DNA of 64,000 nucleotides from Calditrichia bacterium (GTDB lineage Bacteria > Calditrichota > Calditrichia > RBG-13-44-9 > J075). Below, piece by piece: positions 26,975 through 36,114 of this stretch. The position numbers and the translations under genes are program-made. The stretch's first letter is position 1, and every line of letters begins with the position of its first letter. The notes under the pieces are model-generated. The model was not told where the DNA came from. It ran no database searches and was given only the letters and a program-made list of their open reading frames with translations. The stretch lies in NCBI GenBank assembly GCA_028284905.1, contig JANQQU010000093.1, forward strand, positions 248,001 through 312,000. The letters are read 5' to 3'.

Positions 26975-28018
26975 TTAATTAGAGGCTGGAACGAATGCGG
27001 AATTTTTAATCTCTACTGTTTCCCCGGGAGGAATAATATTCAAAAACTCTTTGGTTAATTGTTCTGCGAAAATAGCATTTGCAACCTCGTTGGGATGTTG
27101 ATCTACCGGGAATATCCACATTGAGGCGTCGCTGTAAGACTCATATCCGTAGGTGAGATCGAAAAATTCGATATTGCGTTCTTGCAAATCGGCCTTAATG
27201 CCGTCGTAAACCGGGCGGAAGGTATCTTTTTGCAAGTCGATGAATATAGGCAGCAATGCTAGGCGGAATTGTTTACCTTCTGCAATTGCCTGATCTTTTA
27301 GAGCGACAATTGCCTTCATGTTTTCGTGATAATAGTTCGTTTCGAAAATTTCCGGACTGGTTAAATGTTTAATTTTCACCTGCCGGCCGACATAAGTATT
27401 CATCCGTTTGAGGACAAACTCGATAAATTTTGAGCGTCTGGATCCCGGTAGGCCAAAAGCCTGATTACGAAGAATATAGCTGGTATCAAACGAGATAAGA
27501 TCATTCAAGTGAAGAGAATAAAGCACGAAATGATGCTCGGCGCGATCTTTTACAATGTTATAATTCTGCAGGCAAGTTTCAGAATTTGCACCGGATTTGC
27601 CAAAATTCAGCACTGTAAATTCCCGGCCATTTTCCCGCATTGATTCCTGAAGCAAATAGGAGTAAGTGTCTTCGTAACGAATGCCAGAGCCATACGTATA
27701 GGAATCGCCCAGCAGTAACACTACCTTGCCCTGTAATTGCTGCTCATCTGCTGTTAACCAGCGGGCACCATATTGGTTAAAATTGAACCAAATAGTATAG
27801 TCATGTTTTTTGTAATAGCCCCGGTGATCCAGTTCTTCCGCATATTTTTCCCCCAGTGAGTGATGTGGTGTAAGGAATTTCCAATTTCCAATTTCTTTTC
27901 TGTATGCATATTCATTATTGGTCTGAATATCCTTAGAGGGAAACAAGCGAAAGAAGAGTTCGCCAGCCAGAAAACAAAAAAACAAACTGGCGACAATGAG
28001 AAGCAGATTTTTGAACAT
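26975..28018 (-). CDS. Membrane-anchored SGNH/GDSL hydrolase-like protein (copy B)
   Basis: 347 residues with an N-terminal anchor helix (3-22) and SGNH blocks GDSYTYGSG, FGKSGAN, HLNDL and DQHPNE. It aligns along its full length with the product of 400-1434, with conserved segments such as NNEYAYR, DTSYILRNQA, YVGRQ and KDTFRPVY; the C-terminal ~20 residues differ. Probably a periplasmic glycan O-acetyl esterase/transferase. The presence of two copies could mean two acylation sites or a duplicated cassette. Confidence 0.75.
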   Translation of the reverse strand: MFKNLLLIVASLFFCFLAGELFFRLFPSKDIQTNNEYAYRKEIGNWKFLTPHHSLGEKYAEELDHRGYYKKHDYTIWFNFNQYGARWLTADEQQLQGKVVLLLGDSYTYGSGIRYEDTYSYLLQESMRENGREFTVLNFGKSGANSETCLQNYNIVKDRAEHHFVLYSLHLNDLISFDTSYILRNQAFGLPGSRRSKFIEFVLKRMNTYVGRQVKIKHLTSPEIFETNYYHENMKAIVALKDQAIAEGKQFRLALLPIFIDLQKDTFRPVYDGIKADLQERNIEFFDLTYGYESYSDASMWIFPVDQHPNEVANAIFAEQLTKEFLNIIPPGETVEIKNSAFVPASN

Positions 28019-28045
28019 TACTTACTCCTTTTAACTATATTTTTC

Positions 28046-30130
28046 TCAAATCAATTGTTTATCGTGGTGGTGATTTATTGAGGGAGTTAAATCTTTGATT
28101 TTTGCTTGGCAAGTGCTCTCGATTCGCTGAATCCAATCTGTAAAACCGACCATGCGATCTTCCCGGGGGATTTCCGCTAAATCCAGGATGATTTCTCCCA
28201 GCCGGTTAGCAGCCTGCCCATCATTACCGCATAAATATTTGTTGAGGTATTCCTGAATCATATTTTTGACAGCATCCCGGGAATAGGATTGATTCAATAA
28301 ATTATCTACTTGTTCTGCTAAATTGTCGAAAGCGTTGGCAACCGTAATTGCTTTACAATCAAGAAACATAACTTCCGGGCGGGATAAGGCGCAGAGATAG
28401 ATAACCGGAACACCGTTTAACAAAGATTCGGTGATTGCAGTGCTGCGATGGGAAATCACCACGTCCGCTGCCTGGACGATCTCTGTCAGTGGCGGATCCG
28501 GAGATACTTGAAAGATTAAGCCGGGAACGTCCAATTTTTCGAAATAAGTTTGCATCTCACGGTAATTTGTGCCGTGGTGCACCCGATAAATAATCTGTAT
28601 ATGCGGTAATGAAACTTTCAGGTTAAGAATTGCCTGAATATTTTGCCAGGTGGAATGGCGCTTCTCACCGTCATGGGTCCAACCGCTGCAATCACAGAAG
28701 AGGCACAACGGTGCATTTGTGTCCAGACCATATATTCTTTTTGCTTCATCTTTCTTTAATGTTGGTGCAATGCTTTCCATACGGGTATCGCCAACAGAAA
28801 AAACTTTTTGCGCATCGCTACTGGTCGATTTGAGTAATGCGCTACGATATCCTTCACCGATAGTTGTAATAAACTCTGCGGTATAAGTATCTCGTACAGA
28901 TTCAGTCGTCACTGATACACCATGATCCATTGTTAGGGTGGGTATTCCCATTTGCCTTGCTGCCAGTACGTTGCAGGCATGTTCTGCATTGATTGAAAAA
29001 TGAGCGAAAACCAATTCCGGGTTTATATCGCTTATAATAGTTTCGGAGCGTTTAAGTTCGACTACAGTTTTCGGAATTTTACCGACGATTTCTCTGCGGA
29101 TGATTTCACTAACCATTCCGGAATAGTAACTACCATATTGATCAGAGAAGTAGTTGCTCAGATAATTGTTGTTGTCTAATGCCGTCATTGCTGTATTACA
29201 GTCGTTTTGCCATTTTTCTTGCAATTGATTGCCCGTTATTACCGGCCAATGTTCGCGTTTAAATACCCTGATATGCTCAGCTTTAAATTCCGCCAGTTTT
29301 GCCGGTGAAATTTTGCCGCCGCAAATGACCAGGGAAATTTTTGCATTCTTTTTGCGTAGGTAGCTGAGCGTTGCGGTAAAATAATCCAGGTAGTAGCCCC
29401 CCCAGGCAAAGATAAGAATTTTCTTACCATTTAATTCCTTCGGCCAGCTCTGCTGGGGGGATGGCAATTGTTGCTGCCACCTTCTTGCCATTAATTCTAT
29501 TTTGGGAAATCGATGATAAATCTGCTGAACTGCCTGATATGTTTTTCGTTGCAGCGAGAATGGTTTCCGTGGCGGTGTGCCTGAAGGGGAAACCGGAATA
29601 TCAATTTCAGTAATATCAATATTTTGTGATTGAGTGAGCATTCTAGCTGCTTCCCGCTCTAGCCCATTGTCATTCGTGAGAGCGGCATAGCGATCGCTGG
29701 CGAGGCTAAAGGGCATTGGTCGCCGAGAAAAAACAATTTTATCTGGTTTTTCCAGTTTTAATATTCGGCTCATCAACTCCCGCGACTGTAATACCTCCAG
29801 AATCGGTAACATCATATAAGATTGGTGCATGGTGATCAGGGGGTAACCACGAAATTCCCGGATATTCTGGAAGGGCTGACAATGCTGCAAGTCATCAATA
29901 AATTGCCAATGATAGGCACGGGAACGAGCAGTATCATAAAGCTCATTTTCCCGAAGATTCCAGGAAATTTCCTGGTAGGAGTGATAATTTAAATTAAGAT
30001 CACTCGCCAAAACCCTGCCTTCGAAGGTTGGTGCAACGATACTAATAATTTCCCGGTCGGAATGTTTCTTGATGTAATTGGTTATCCAGAATTTGTCTCT
30101 GCTATTCAGGATAAGACACAACGTTTTCAT
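28046..30130 (-). CDS. Large GT-B-like glycosyl/glycerophosphotransferase-like protein
   Basis: 694 residues from ATG 30130, which has AGGGA about 7 nt upstream; the frame is open 12 codons further. The N-terminal ~230 residues (KTLCLILNSRDKFWITNY) are not recognised. The C-terminal half looks like the capsule polysaccharide/CDP-glycerol glycerophosphotransferase group: PTLTMDHGVS, LFCDCSGWTHDGEKRHS, IIYRVHHGTNY and ADVVISHRSTAITESLLNGVPVIYL. Likely a cytoplasmic, membrane-associated transferase working on a growing glycan. Substrate unknown. Confidence 0.6.
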   Translation of the reverse strand: MKTLCLILNSRDKFWITNYIKKHSDREIISIVAPTFEGRVLASDLNLNYHSYQEISWNLRENELYDTARSRAYHWQFIDDLQHCQPFQNIREFRGYPLITMHQSYMMLPILEVLQSRELMSRILKLEKPDKIVFSRRPMPFSLASDRYAALTNDNGLEREAARMLTQSQNIDITEIDIPVSPSGTPPRKPFSLQRKTYQAVQQIYHRFPKIELMARRWQQQLPSPQQSWPKELNGKKILIFAWGGYYLDYFTATLSYLRKKNAKISLVICGGKISPAKLAEFKAEHIRVFKREHWPVITGNQLQEKWQNDCNTAMTALDNNNYLSNYFSDQYGSYYSGMVSEIIRREIVGKIPKTVVELKRSETIISDINPELVFAHFSINAEHACNVLAARQMGIPTLTMDHGVSVTTESVRDTYTAEFITTIGEGYRSALLKSTSSDAQKVFSVGDTRMESIAPTLKKDEAKRIYGLDTNAPLCLFCDCSGWTHDGEKRHSTWQNIQAILNLKVSLPHIQIIYRVHHGTNYREMQTYFEKLDVPGLIFQVSPDPPLTEIVQAADVVISHRSTAITESLLNGVPVIYLCALSRPEVMFLDCKAITVANAFDNLAEQVDNLLNQSYSRDAVKNMIQEYLNKYLCGNDGQAANRLGEIILDLAEIPREDRMVGFTDWIQRIESTCQAKIKDLTPSINHHHDKQLI

Positions 30131-30283
30131 TAATATTTCCCTGTAGATTCCGGATTCTTGGATCATTTTCCATATCTATTTGAACCGCTGAGGTTTGCAT
30201 GCCTAAAAGCGTCACTACTGTCAAATGAGATGATTGAGAATTGACTTGCAGGTCGGTCGAAATTTGGAGTGTTGTATAAATCT

Positions 30284-30967
30284 TTAACGAATATGCTTGC
30301 CCAATATAAAAGCCTCGGCAGCATCACAACCAATATTGGCGCCACGCCAATGGGCTAAATGTTCAAGTGCTTTAATCGAACGAGCATGCGGCCAACTTCG
30401 CATTTCAGTATTATAAGCTTCCAGCGCGGCCAGTTTTTGATTTAACGTTTCCGAGATATCGACGTACCAGTTAGGCTGGAATACCGGGGCAGCACCAGGC
30501 ATTTGCCATTCCGTGCTGGAAGCTACCTCAAAGAATAGAACAGTTTTGACAATGCTGCCCGGCATGGGTCGAACTGCCGTGGTTACCGCCTGTTGAATAA
30601 TCTGATGGTCTACATTGACGTCGCCGCGGTGGTGAGTATAGATAATCTCCGGTTGGTATTTCTCGATGCCCTGTTCAACGACTTTTACAACATCAAGAAG
30701 ATCACAGCTATCCATACGATTATCAGGAAAGTCGTACATCTCCAGAGAAGATGCTCCGACGATTTTATTCGCTTTATCTGCTGCGCTGGAAAGTGTTGCC
30801 AGCTTTTCGCGCCACTGTTCCCGGTCTCGTTGTTGCGCACGGCTGGTGGCGCCTTCCGCGAGAATCATCACATGGACGTTGTTACCATCGTGAGCGTGCC
30901 GGGCCATAGTGCCACCGCAGCCGAGAATTTCGTCATCAGGATGTGCTGCGATTACTAATACGTTCAT
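30284..30967 (-). CDS. PIG-L family deacetylase (LmbE-like)
   Basis: 227 residues. The zinc and catalytic motif AAHPDDEILGCGGT is at 7-20, and the second metal site is THHRGDVNVDHQ. These enzymes remove N-acetyl groups from GlcNAc-type sugars or related conjugates. In this cluster it could expose an amino group for a different acyl or methyl substituent. It follows the methyltransferase gene by 29 nt and precedes the large GT-B gene by 153 nt that show no other feature. Confidence 0.88.
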   Translation of the reverse strand: MNVLVIAAHPDDEILGCGGTMARHAHDGNNVHVMILAEGATSRAQQRDREQWREKLATLSSAADKANKIVGASSLEMYDFPDNRMDSCDLLDVVKVVEQGIEKYQPEIIYTHHRGDVNVDHQIIQQAVTTAVRPMPGSIVKTVLFFEVASSTEWQMPGAAPVFQPNWYVDISETLNQKLAALEAYNTEMRSWPHARSIKALEHLAHWRGANIGCDAAEAFILGKHIR

Positions 30968-30996
30968 CTATTTTTCCTTTTTACTTGCCAGAAAAA

Positions 30997-31668
30997 TCAA
31001 GCGGGTTTACGGGCGACGATATTCCAAACCGCATTAACATAGCCATTATCCGGCACAGCGCGCTCATAAATTTTCTGGTCTACTACCAAAACTTTAAAAT
31101 TTTCAAAAAGGGAGAGGAGATGATTCTTGTCGGAAAAATGAACCATGCCTAAACCGGCATAAGTGCCTTCTTCATACCCGCGCCGGGTGTAGGGATCATC
31201 TGTCGGTATACCATTCTGATATTCCGAATGATTCGTGGAAAACCAGTCTACGCCAACGTAAGTACCACCTGGTTTCAATTTGTCGAAAACCAACGACAAA
31301 CCTTTACGGATAGCCGGGGTAGGGTTGTGGGTTAATGACGCCCGGTCAATAATTAAGTCAAACTGCCCTTCGAAAGGGATGGCCTCGGTAAAATCTCCCT
31401 GCACGATGGTCTCACGATATTCGGGATGTTTTTCGTGAAGATAAGAAATGATATGTTCGCTGCCATCGATACCATATAACTGCACGCCAAAGCTGGCAAA
31501 AAAGGAGATGTTGGCGCCGGAGCCAATACCGATTTCCAGCACCCGGGTTTCGCTGCCTTGTGGGCGGGCGTGGCGCATAACGTAGCTAATGATATCGGAC
31601 CAGGGCCAGCGGATCATTTGCCCGTCATCTTTATAACATTGATTCCATTCCGGAGAAAAATTTTTCAT
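30997..31668 (-). CDS. Class I SAM-dependent methyltransferase
   Basis: 223 residues from ATG 31668; the frame is open to 31791 but the extra part lacks domain similarity. Motif I is VLEIGIGSGANISFFA (43-58), followed by YGIDGSEHII and DLIIDRASLTHNP. Small soluble enzyme, probably methylating a nucleotide sugar or an amino group. It is followed by the PIG-L gene, so deacetylation and methylation of the same sugar are conceivable. Confidence 0.8.
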   Translation of the reverse strand: MKNFSPEWNQCYKDDGQMIRWPWSDIISYVMRHARPQGSETRVLEIGIGSGANISFFASFGVQLYGIDGSEHIISYLHEKHPEYRETIVQGDFTEAIPFEGQFDLIIDRASLTHNPTPAIRKGLSLVFDKLKPGGTYVGVDWFSTNHSEYQNGIPTDDPYTRRGYEEGTYAGLGMVHFSDKNHLLSLFENFKVLVVDQKIYERAVPDNGYVNAVWNIVARKPA

Positions 31669-31757
31669 CGTTTTTTCTTCTTTATTGCCTGAAAATAATG
31701 AATTTAAGAAATTGATAAGTAATGTTTCGCGGCAGTTGTCATATTGCTTAAAAGACG

Positions 31758-31896
31758 CCCGCGAAAAACGCGAAACACACCAAAAAGGCATTTATTATTT
31801 TTAATAGTTGATGTAAGGTCCTCTTACCAATAGTCCAATAAAAGAGATACTTCGGTTGATCTTTATATTTTTCGTGTAATTCGCGTTTTTCGCGGG
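31758..31896. repeat. 139-bp element bounded by perfect 17-bp inverted repeats
   Basis: Positions 31758-31774 (CCCGCGAAAAACGCGAA) and 31880-31896 are perfect inverted copies, 105 nt apart, in the 290-nt gap between a methyltransferase and the PLP decarboxylase gene. Each arm also contains a small internal palindrome (CGCG...CGCG). No open reading frame is inside. It could be a small non-autonomous repeat element or a transcriptional boundary between two sub-operons. The rest of the gap shows nothing recognisable. Confidence 0.6.
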
Positions 31897-31958
31897 TAAA
31901 TATAATTTTCTAACGATAGTTCCTCAAAAACAGTGCTTCGATGTGTGCGAAACATCCG

Positions 31959-33209
31959 TTAGTAATTAAGATCTAATCCCATAAAATAATCGATATCTTC
32001 CCGTCGGCGCATCAGGGTAATCTGATTATTTTCCACAGCGACAAATGCCGGTTGAAAGCGGATGAAACGCCAGGATTGGGTGATGCTGTAGGCGCCGGCA
32101 TAGTCGATAGCGAGGATATCTCCCGGGCGCATCGGCGGTAGTGGAACCGCTTCACCGAGACAGTCCGAACGCATGCAAAGCGGTCCGTAAAAGGTATAAT
32201 TGTCTGCAACAGGTTGATTCGTTTCATTATCAACGCGAATAAAATTATGCCGGCGAAATTTCCCGGAAGAAAAGACATTGATGCCAACATCCACAACTGC
32301 CTCATTTTGCGCGAGCCCGCGCATTCTTTCCACTTTGGTTAAAACGATCATGGCGCTATCGATTAATGCCCGGCCCGGTTCCAGGATAAGGCGGGGAAAG
32401 TCGTTGCCGAATTGCGCCTTGATCGGCTCAGCAATAGTGCGAATGTAAGTTTCAATATCCGGCACTTGCCATTTTTCCGGATCTTTATCTTTGAAAGGAT
32501 GTTCGGTGGCAAACCCACCGCCGAGGTCAAGATACTGCAGGTCGATCAATCCTTCCGCACTGTACTGCCGGGCCAGAGTTGCTACCAGCGTCGCAGATTG
32601 GCGGAAATAGTCGGGATCAATCAGATTGGTACCAAGATGAATATGAAATCCAACGACGTTCAGATGAGGCATTTCCTGCTTGACCTTCTTGAGAACTACA
32701 TCTACTTCGCCATCTTCAGCATTAAATCCGAAGCGCTTCCAGTAAATGTCACCGATGCTTGCACAAATCCGCAGGCCGATATTGAAAGTTTGTCCCTTTT
32801 GCTGCCCCAACTTTTCCAGGGCTTTCAGTTCGCTGATATTATCAACATTGATGATGCAGTTATATTCAACGATCCTCGCCAATTCATCATCGGTCTTTAA
32901 CGGGCCGTTAACGATCGTTCGTTGATCGATGAGTCCCATTTTCTCCACCAGATCTAATTCCAGGCCAGAGATAATTTCCAAAGAAACGCCTGACTCTATT
33001 ATCTTTTTCAGGACGTAGGGGAGATAATTGGTTTTTACCGAAAACGCCAGCTGATGATGGGGATAATGCTTCTCCAAAGCCTGCTTAAATTGCCGGATAT
33101 TGTCTCTCAGAACATCCGGGGAGAAGACAAACAGGGGAGTGCCATAGTCTTCACAAAGCTGCTTGTAATCGATCGATGGATATTGCCACAAGGGTGTAAA
33201 ATAAGTCAT
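31959..33209 (-). CDS. PLP-dependent decarboxylase (alanine-racemase fold, LysA-like)
   Basis: 416 residues. The fold-type III barrel has the PLP lysine K59 in AFSVKTN, the glycine loop LGGGFATEHP, EPGRALIDSA, and the C-terminal CMRSDCLGE and GDILAIDYAGAY that complete the dimer active site of diaminopimelate/ornithine-type decarboxylases. Its place is odd: it overlaps by 4 nt (ATGA) with an ATP-grasp gene that itself overlaps a nonulosonate synthase gene. A role in making or handling an amino acid that is attached to a sugar, rather than in lysine synthesis, is inferred. Confidence 0.82.
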   Translation of the reverse strand: MTYFTPLWQYPSIDYKQLCEDYGTPLFVFSPDVLRDNIRQFKQALEKHYPHHQLAFSVKTNYLPYVLKKIIESGVSLEIISGLELDLVEKMGLIDQRTIVNGPLKTDDELARIVEYNCIINVDNISELKALEKLGQQKGQTFNIGLRICASIGDIYWKRFGFNAEDGEVDVVLKKVKQEMPHLNVVGFHIHLGTNLIDPDYFRQSATLVATLARQYSAEGLIDLQYLDLGGGFATEHPFKDKDPEKWQVPDIETYIRTIAEPIKAQFGNDFPRLILEPGRALIDSAMIVLTKVERMRGLAQNEAVVDVGINVFSSGKFRRHNFIRVDNETNQPVADNYTFYGPLCMRSDCLGEAVPLPPMRPGDILAIDYAGAYSITQSWRFIRFQPAFVAVENNQITLMRRREDIDYFMGLDLNY

Positions 33210-34273
33210 GATTTTTTGCCAAATGAGGTGGTATGAATATTTTCCTGATAAAAACGTAAAACGTCGACTTCGCGAAAATGCGGCAGATTTTTCTCTATGT
33301 CAAAGGCTTGTAATACCGCCAATTCCAACAGAGAACAACCGGCGGCAGCAGTTACCATAATTACCGCGGATGCCCGGATATTAATTTCATAAGGAACGAA
33401 TTCACCTTGTTCATTTATCCCCAGATCCAGATTAATCAAATATTCGAAATCAAAAGCGGCCGCGATGCGCTTAACCAATGCTTCAATTTCCGGGCTTTCA
33501 ACGACGCGATTCAACCGGGCGGCAGCATTTTGCGGTGCTCGCTTTTCCTGGGGAATGATATAGCGGCATTGGTTTTCAGAGATCAACGCCTCCGCAGTCC
33601 AGTGATTGCCTGCGAGATACTCCATCAGCATAAATGGGGGAAAAGTCTCTCTTTCTTGAAGAATTCTTTTCAAGCGCGTCAAAGAAAGTTTACTCTCCTG
33701 TTTGCTATGAAGAATATGATCGATCTCGTCAAAATCCGCTTCTATTATCCGGAAGCCACGGCTGCCATGGCCATCCAGCGGTTTAAAGGCGATCTTTTTC
33801 TCCGGATAGCCAAGTGCTGCCACTGCTCTATCCAGTTCATCCATATTACGTGGAGAATAGAATTGTGGTGTGGGAATTTGATGACTAACCAATTCATTCA
33901 TAAAGGCCAGTTTGTCCGGCAGTTGCTGATAAGTGTGAAAGGGAGAAGTCAAAATCTGACAGCCAATTCCCTGAAAAAATCTCCGTGCTTTTGATAAACT
34001 CCAGGCTTCCTGATCGGAAAAGGGAATGATCAGGTCAACTTCATTTTTTTTGCAAATATCGAGTAAAACGTCAGCATAATTAGGGGCGTCACCATATGGC
34101 ACGGAAAAGAAATCATCCAGATAAAATTGCCCAACGGTGACAGTCTGTGCATCGACACCGACCAGACGAACCGTCAATTCCGGAATGGCCCGTAGATGAT
34201 CGATTATGGTGGTAATGCCACTACCGCCAACCGCAGTAAGTAATATGGTAACGTGTTTAGGAGAAGTTTGCAT
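33206..34273 (-). CDS. ATP-grasp ligase (CarB-like)
   Basis: 355 residues from ATG 34273, which overlaps the NeuB stop as TAATG; the frame is open 6 codons further. N-terminal Rossmann-like part: ILLTAVGGSGITT. ATP-grasp core: KIAFKPLDGHGSRGF (160-174), MLMEYLAGNHWTAEALI and the metal-binding EINIRASA near the C-terminus. Such enzymes form amide or thioester bonds through an acyl-phosphate. Coupled with the PLP decarboxylase and NeuB, it may attach an amino acid or acyl group to an amino sugar (inference). No substrate can be named. Confidence 0.8.
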   Translation of the reverse strand: MQTSPKHVTILLTAVGGSGITTIIDHLRAIPELTVRLVGVDAQTVTVGQFYLDDFFSVPYGDAPNYADVLLDICKKNEVDLIIPFSDQEAWSLSKARRFFQGIGCQILTSPFHTYQQLPDKLAFMNELVSHQIPTPQFYSPRNMDELDRAVAALGYPEKKIAFKPLDGHGSRGFRIIEADFDEIDHILHSKQESKLSLTRLKRILQERETFPPFMLMEYLAGNHWTAEALISENQCRYIIPQEKRAPQNAAARLNRVVESPEIEALVKRIAAAFDFEYLINLDLGINEQGEFVPYEINIRASAVIMVTAAAGCSLLELAVLQAFDIEKNLPHFREVDVLRFYQENIHTTSFGKKS

Positions 34274-35328
34274 TACTGAATATCTTTCCAATTAAGGGAT
34301 TGCCCCTGCTGTATAAAGTGCGCAGCGCTATGACCGAGCACTTCCTCGAATAAAGTCGGCGGTAATCCATTGGCCGGCCGGCGAAGACCGATATTGGTTT
34401 CGTCTAAAGTCTCTCCCGGCTGAATGTCCCGCAATGCGGTGACGCTACGGCGGGCCAATGTTTTAATAGTTTCTTCCGCCGGTGTGGGGGTAACGATGCT
34501 GCTGCCAAGCATCTGGTGCGCGGTATGGATTGCATCCACCCAGGTTTTCAAGGTCTGCGGATTTTCGGAAAACCAGTGGTCTGGCCCAGGAAGATCATTG
34601 TTCAAAGTAAAATGTTTTTCAAAAACACAGGCGCCAAAACCAACGGCAATAGCCGCCGCCAGCGGTCCCTGAGTGTGGTCGGAAAAACCGATTGGCACCA
34701 TGGGGAAAGCCGTTCGTAATGTATTTATTTTTTTCAGGTTAACATCGTTCGGTGGTGTCGGGTATTGAGAAGTGCACAGCAACAACGCTACCGGATAACC
34801 ATTGAATGCCCCTATTGCAGAGAGCGCCTGGTGTGCTTCTCCCAGATCGGACATGCCGCAGGAAACGATCATTGGCAATCGGGACTCTGCGAAGGTTTCT
34901 AATAGTGGGAAATTAATGAAATCATCAGAGCCTACTTTGATTACTTCTACGCCCAGATCTAAAAGCATATCCAGGTCTGAGGGATTCTGCGGCGTAGAAA
35001 AAAATGTAATCGATACTTCATCGCATTTTTGCTTGATTGCCGCCCATTCTTCCCGGGTAAATTCGCATCGCTTAAACATCGCAAGCATAGACTCGGTGAC
35101 TGATTTACCCTGCGATTGATAGGTATATTCCAGATCATCGCTGCCGATCATTTCCTCGGCCTTATAAGTCTGGAATTTAATCGCATCAACCCCGGCAAGC
35201 TTCGCCGCACGGATCATCTGAAACGCTTTTTCCAGCTCTCCGTTATGATTAATACCTGCTTCGGCAATTATATACGGAGGATAGTCCGGGCCGATCTCTT
35301 TACCGGCTATGGTTATTTTATTCATCAT
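34273..35328 (-). CDS. pseI: Nonulosonic (sialic-type) acid synthase, PseI/NeuB family
   Basis: 351 residues. PPYIIAEAGINHNGELEKAF at the start, AIKFQTYKAEEM, FSTPQNPSDLDMLLDLGV, SDHTQGP and FEKHFTLNNDLPGPDHWFS form the TIM barrel of the family; a SAF domain follows (ARRSVTALRDIQPGETLDE... LGHSAAHFI). The reaction is the condensation of a hexose with phosphoenolpyruvate to a nine-carbon keto acid. The neighbouring PseG, PseC and PseB point to pseudaminic acid rather than NeuAc, so pseI is the favoured name. Two consecutive ATGs (35328 and 35325) are possible starts. Confidence 0.88.
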   Translation of the reverse strand: MMNKITIAGKEIGPDYPPYIIAEAGINHNGELEKAFQMIRAAKLAGVDAIKFQTYKAEEMIGSDDLEYTYQSQGKSVTESMLAMFKRCEFTREEWAAIKQKCDEVSITFFSTPQNPSDLDMLLDLGVEVIKVGSDDFINFPLLETFAESRLPMIVSCGMSDLGEAHQALSAIGAFNGYPVALLLCTSQYPTPPNDVNLKKINTLRTAFPMVPIGFSDHTQGPLAAAIAVGFGACVFEKHFTLNNDLPGPDHWFSENPQTLKTWVDAIHTAHQMLGSSIVTPTPAEETIKTLARRSVTALRDIQPGETLDETNIGLRRPANGLPPTLFEEVLGHSAAHFIQQGQSLNWKDIQ

Positions 35329-35352
35329 AATTTTGCGATATTTTCTAAGCGT

Positions 35353-36060
35353 CTAAACCGTGTTGGTAATTAGCGCCCGGGTGGCTTCCGGGCCGATATT
35401 CATTAATGCATCGATAACGGAAAGATGGGAGAGAAAATTATCACCGCGTTGCGGGTAGCTGGGATGTGTCCATGTTTGATACTTTAAAGTGATATCAGCA
35501 TCCTGAAAAAGGTGTTCGGACGGCGCCATGTAAACCCGGGCGCCAAGGCTGCTGTAATAATCACTGGCGTCTACCTCCTGGCATATGTTGAGAAGTAGCT
35601 CTGTTTTACGACCGCTAACCGTCAGCTCCGAGGCGCGGATAAACTGTGGTTGCAGTTCCAGTAATTCCGAAAACATTTTAATACCGGCAATGTTTAAATC
35701 TGCCAATTTATCGAAATCAGTATTTAGCCAGCTTTCTACAAAGGGAAAGATTTCCCGAAAATAAGGCGCACGACCGAGGGCATTACTAATATTGGCAAGA
35801 TGCTTTTTCCGCCAGCGCGGCTGATCTTTTGCAATGAGAATATTTTTTATCGCTGTTTTTTGCGGATGGGATTGCACCGGAACGACCATCCAGAATGGAT
35901 CGCCGGCTTGTCCTTTTAAGCGATTACGATTTTGCCATTCCCGTTTGATAAATTGTACCGAATCGAGAAAGACAAAGACATCCGCGCGGACGATCTGTTC
36001 GAAATAACCCAGCCAGGGGAGGTAGTTCGGTTGAGTGATTACGGCCGTTCGGGTTGGCAT
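35353..36060 (-). CDS. WbqC family protein
   Basis: 235 residues. The family signature is clear: TQPNYLPWLGYFEQI, ADVFVFLDSVQFIKREWQNR, WMVVPVQ and a C-terminal YLPQRGDNFLSHLSVIDALM-like segment (here SYPQRGDNFLSHLSVIDALM). WbqC proteins occur in O-antigen and nonulosonic acid loci, but their chemistry is not established; an N-acyl or amino acyl transfer has been considered. It lies between the PseI gene and a methyltransferase gene of the pseudaminate module, where a PseH-type acetyltransferase would be expected. Confidence 0.85.
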   Translation of the reverse strand: MPTRTAVITQPNYLPWLGYFEQIVRADVFVFLDSVQFIKREWQNRNRLKGQAGDPFWMVVPVQSHPQKTAIKNILIAKDQPRWRKKHLANISNALGRAPYFREIFPFVESWLNTDFDKLADLNIAGIKMFSELLELQPQFIRASELTVSGRKTELLLNICQEVDASDYYSSLGARVYMAPSEHLFQDADITLKYQTWTHPSYPQRGDNFLSHLSVIDALMNIGPEATRALITNTV

Positions 36061-36114
36061 TGATATTACATGCTCGCTGGTCTTAATAATGTTTTATCTG
36101 AAATCATAATGCGT

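Noticed and set aside
31959-33209. Diaminopimelate decarboxylase for lysine synthesis (lysA)
   Set aside because: The family fits, but the overlaps with the ATP-grasp gene and its place in the nonulosonate module make a housekeeping lysine role less likely; no gene symbol given.
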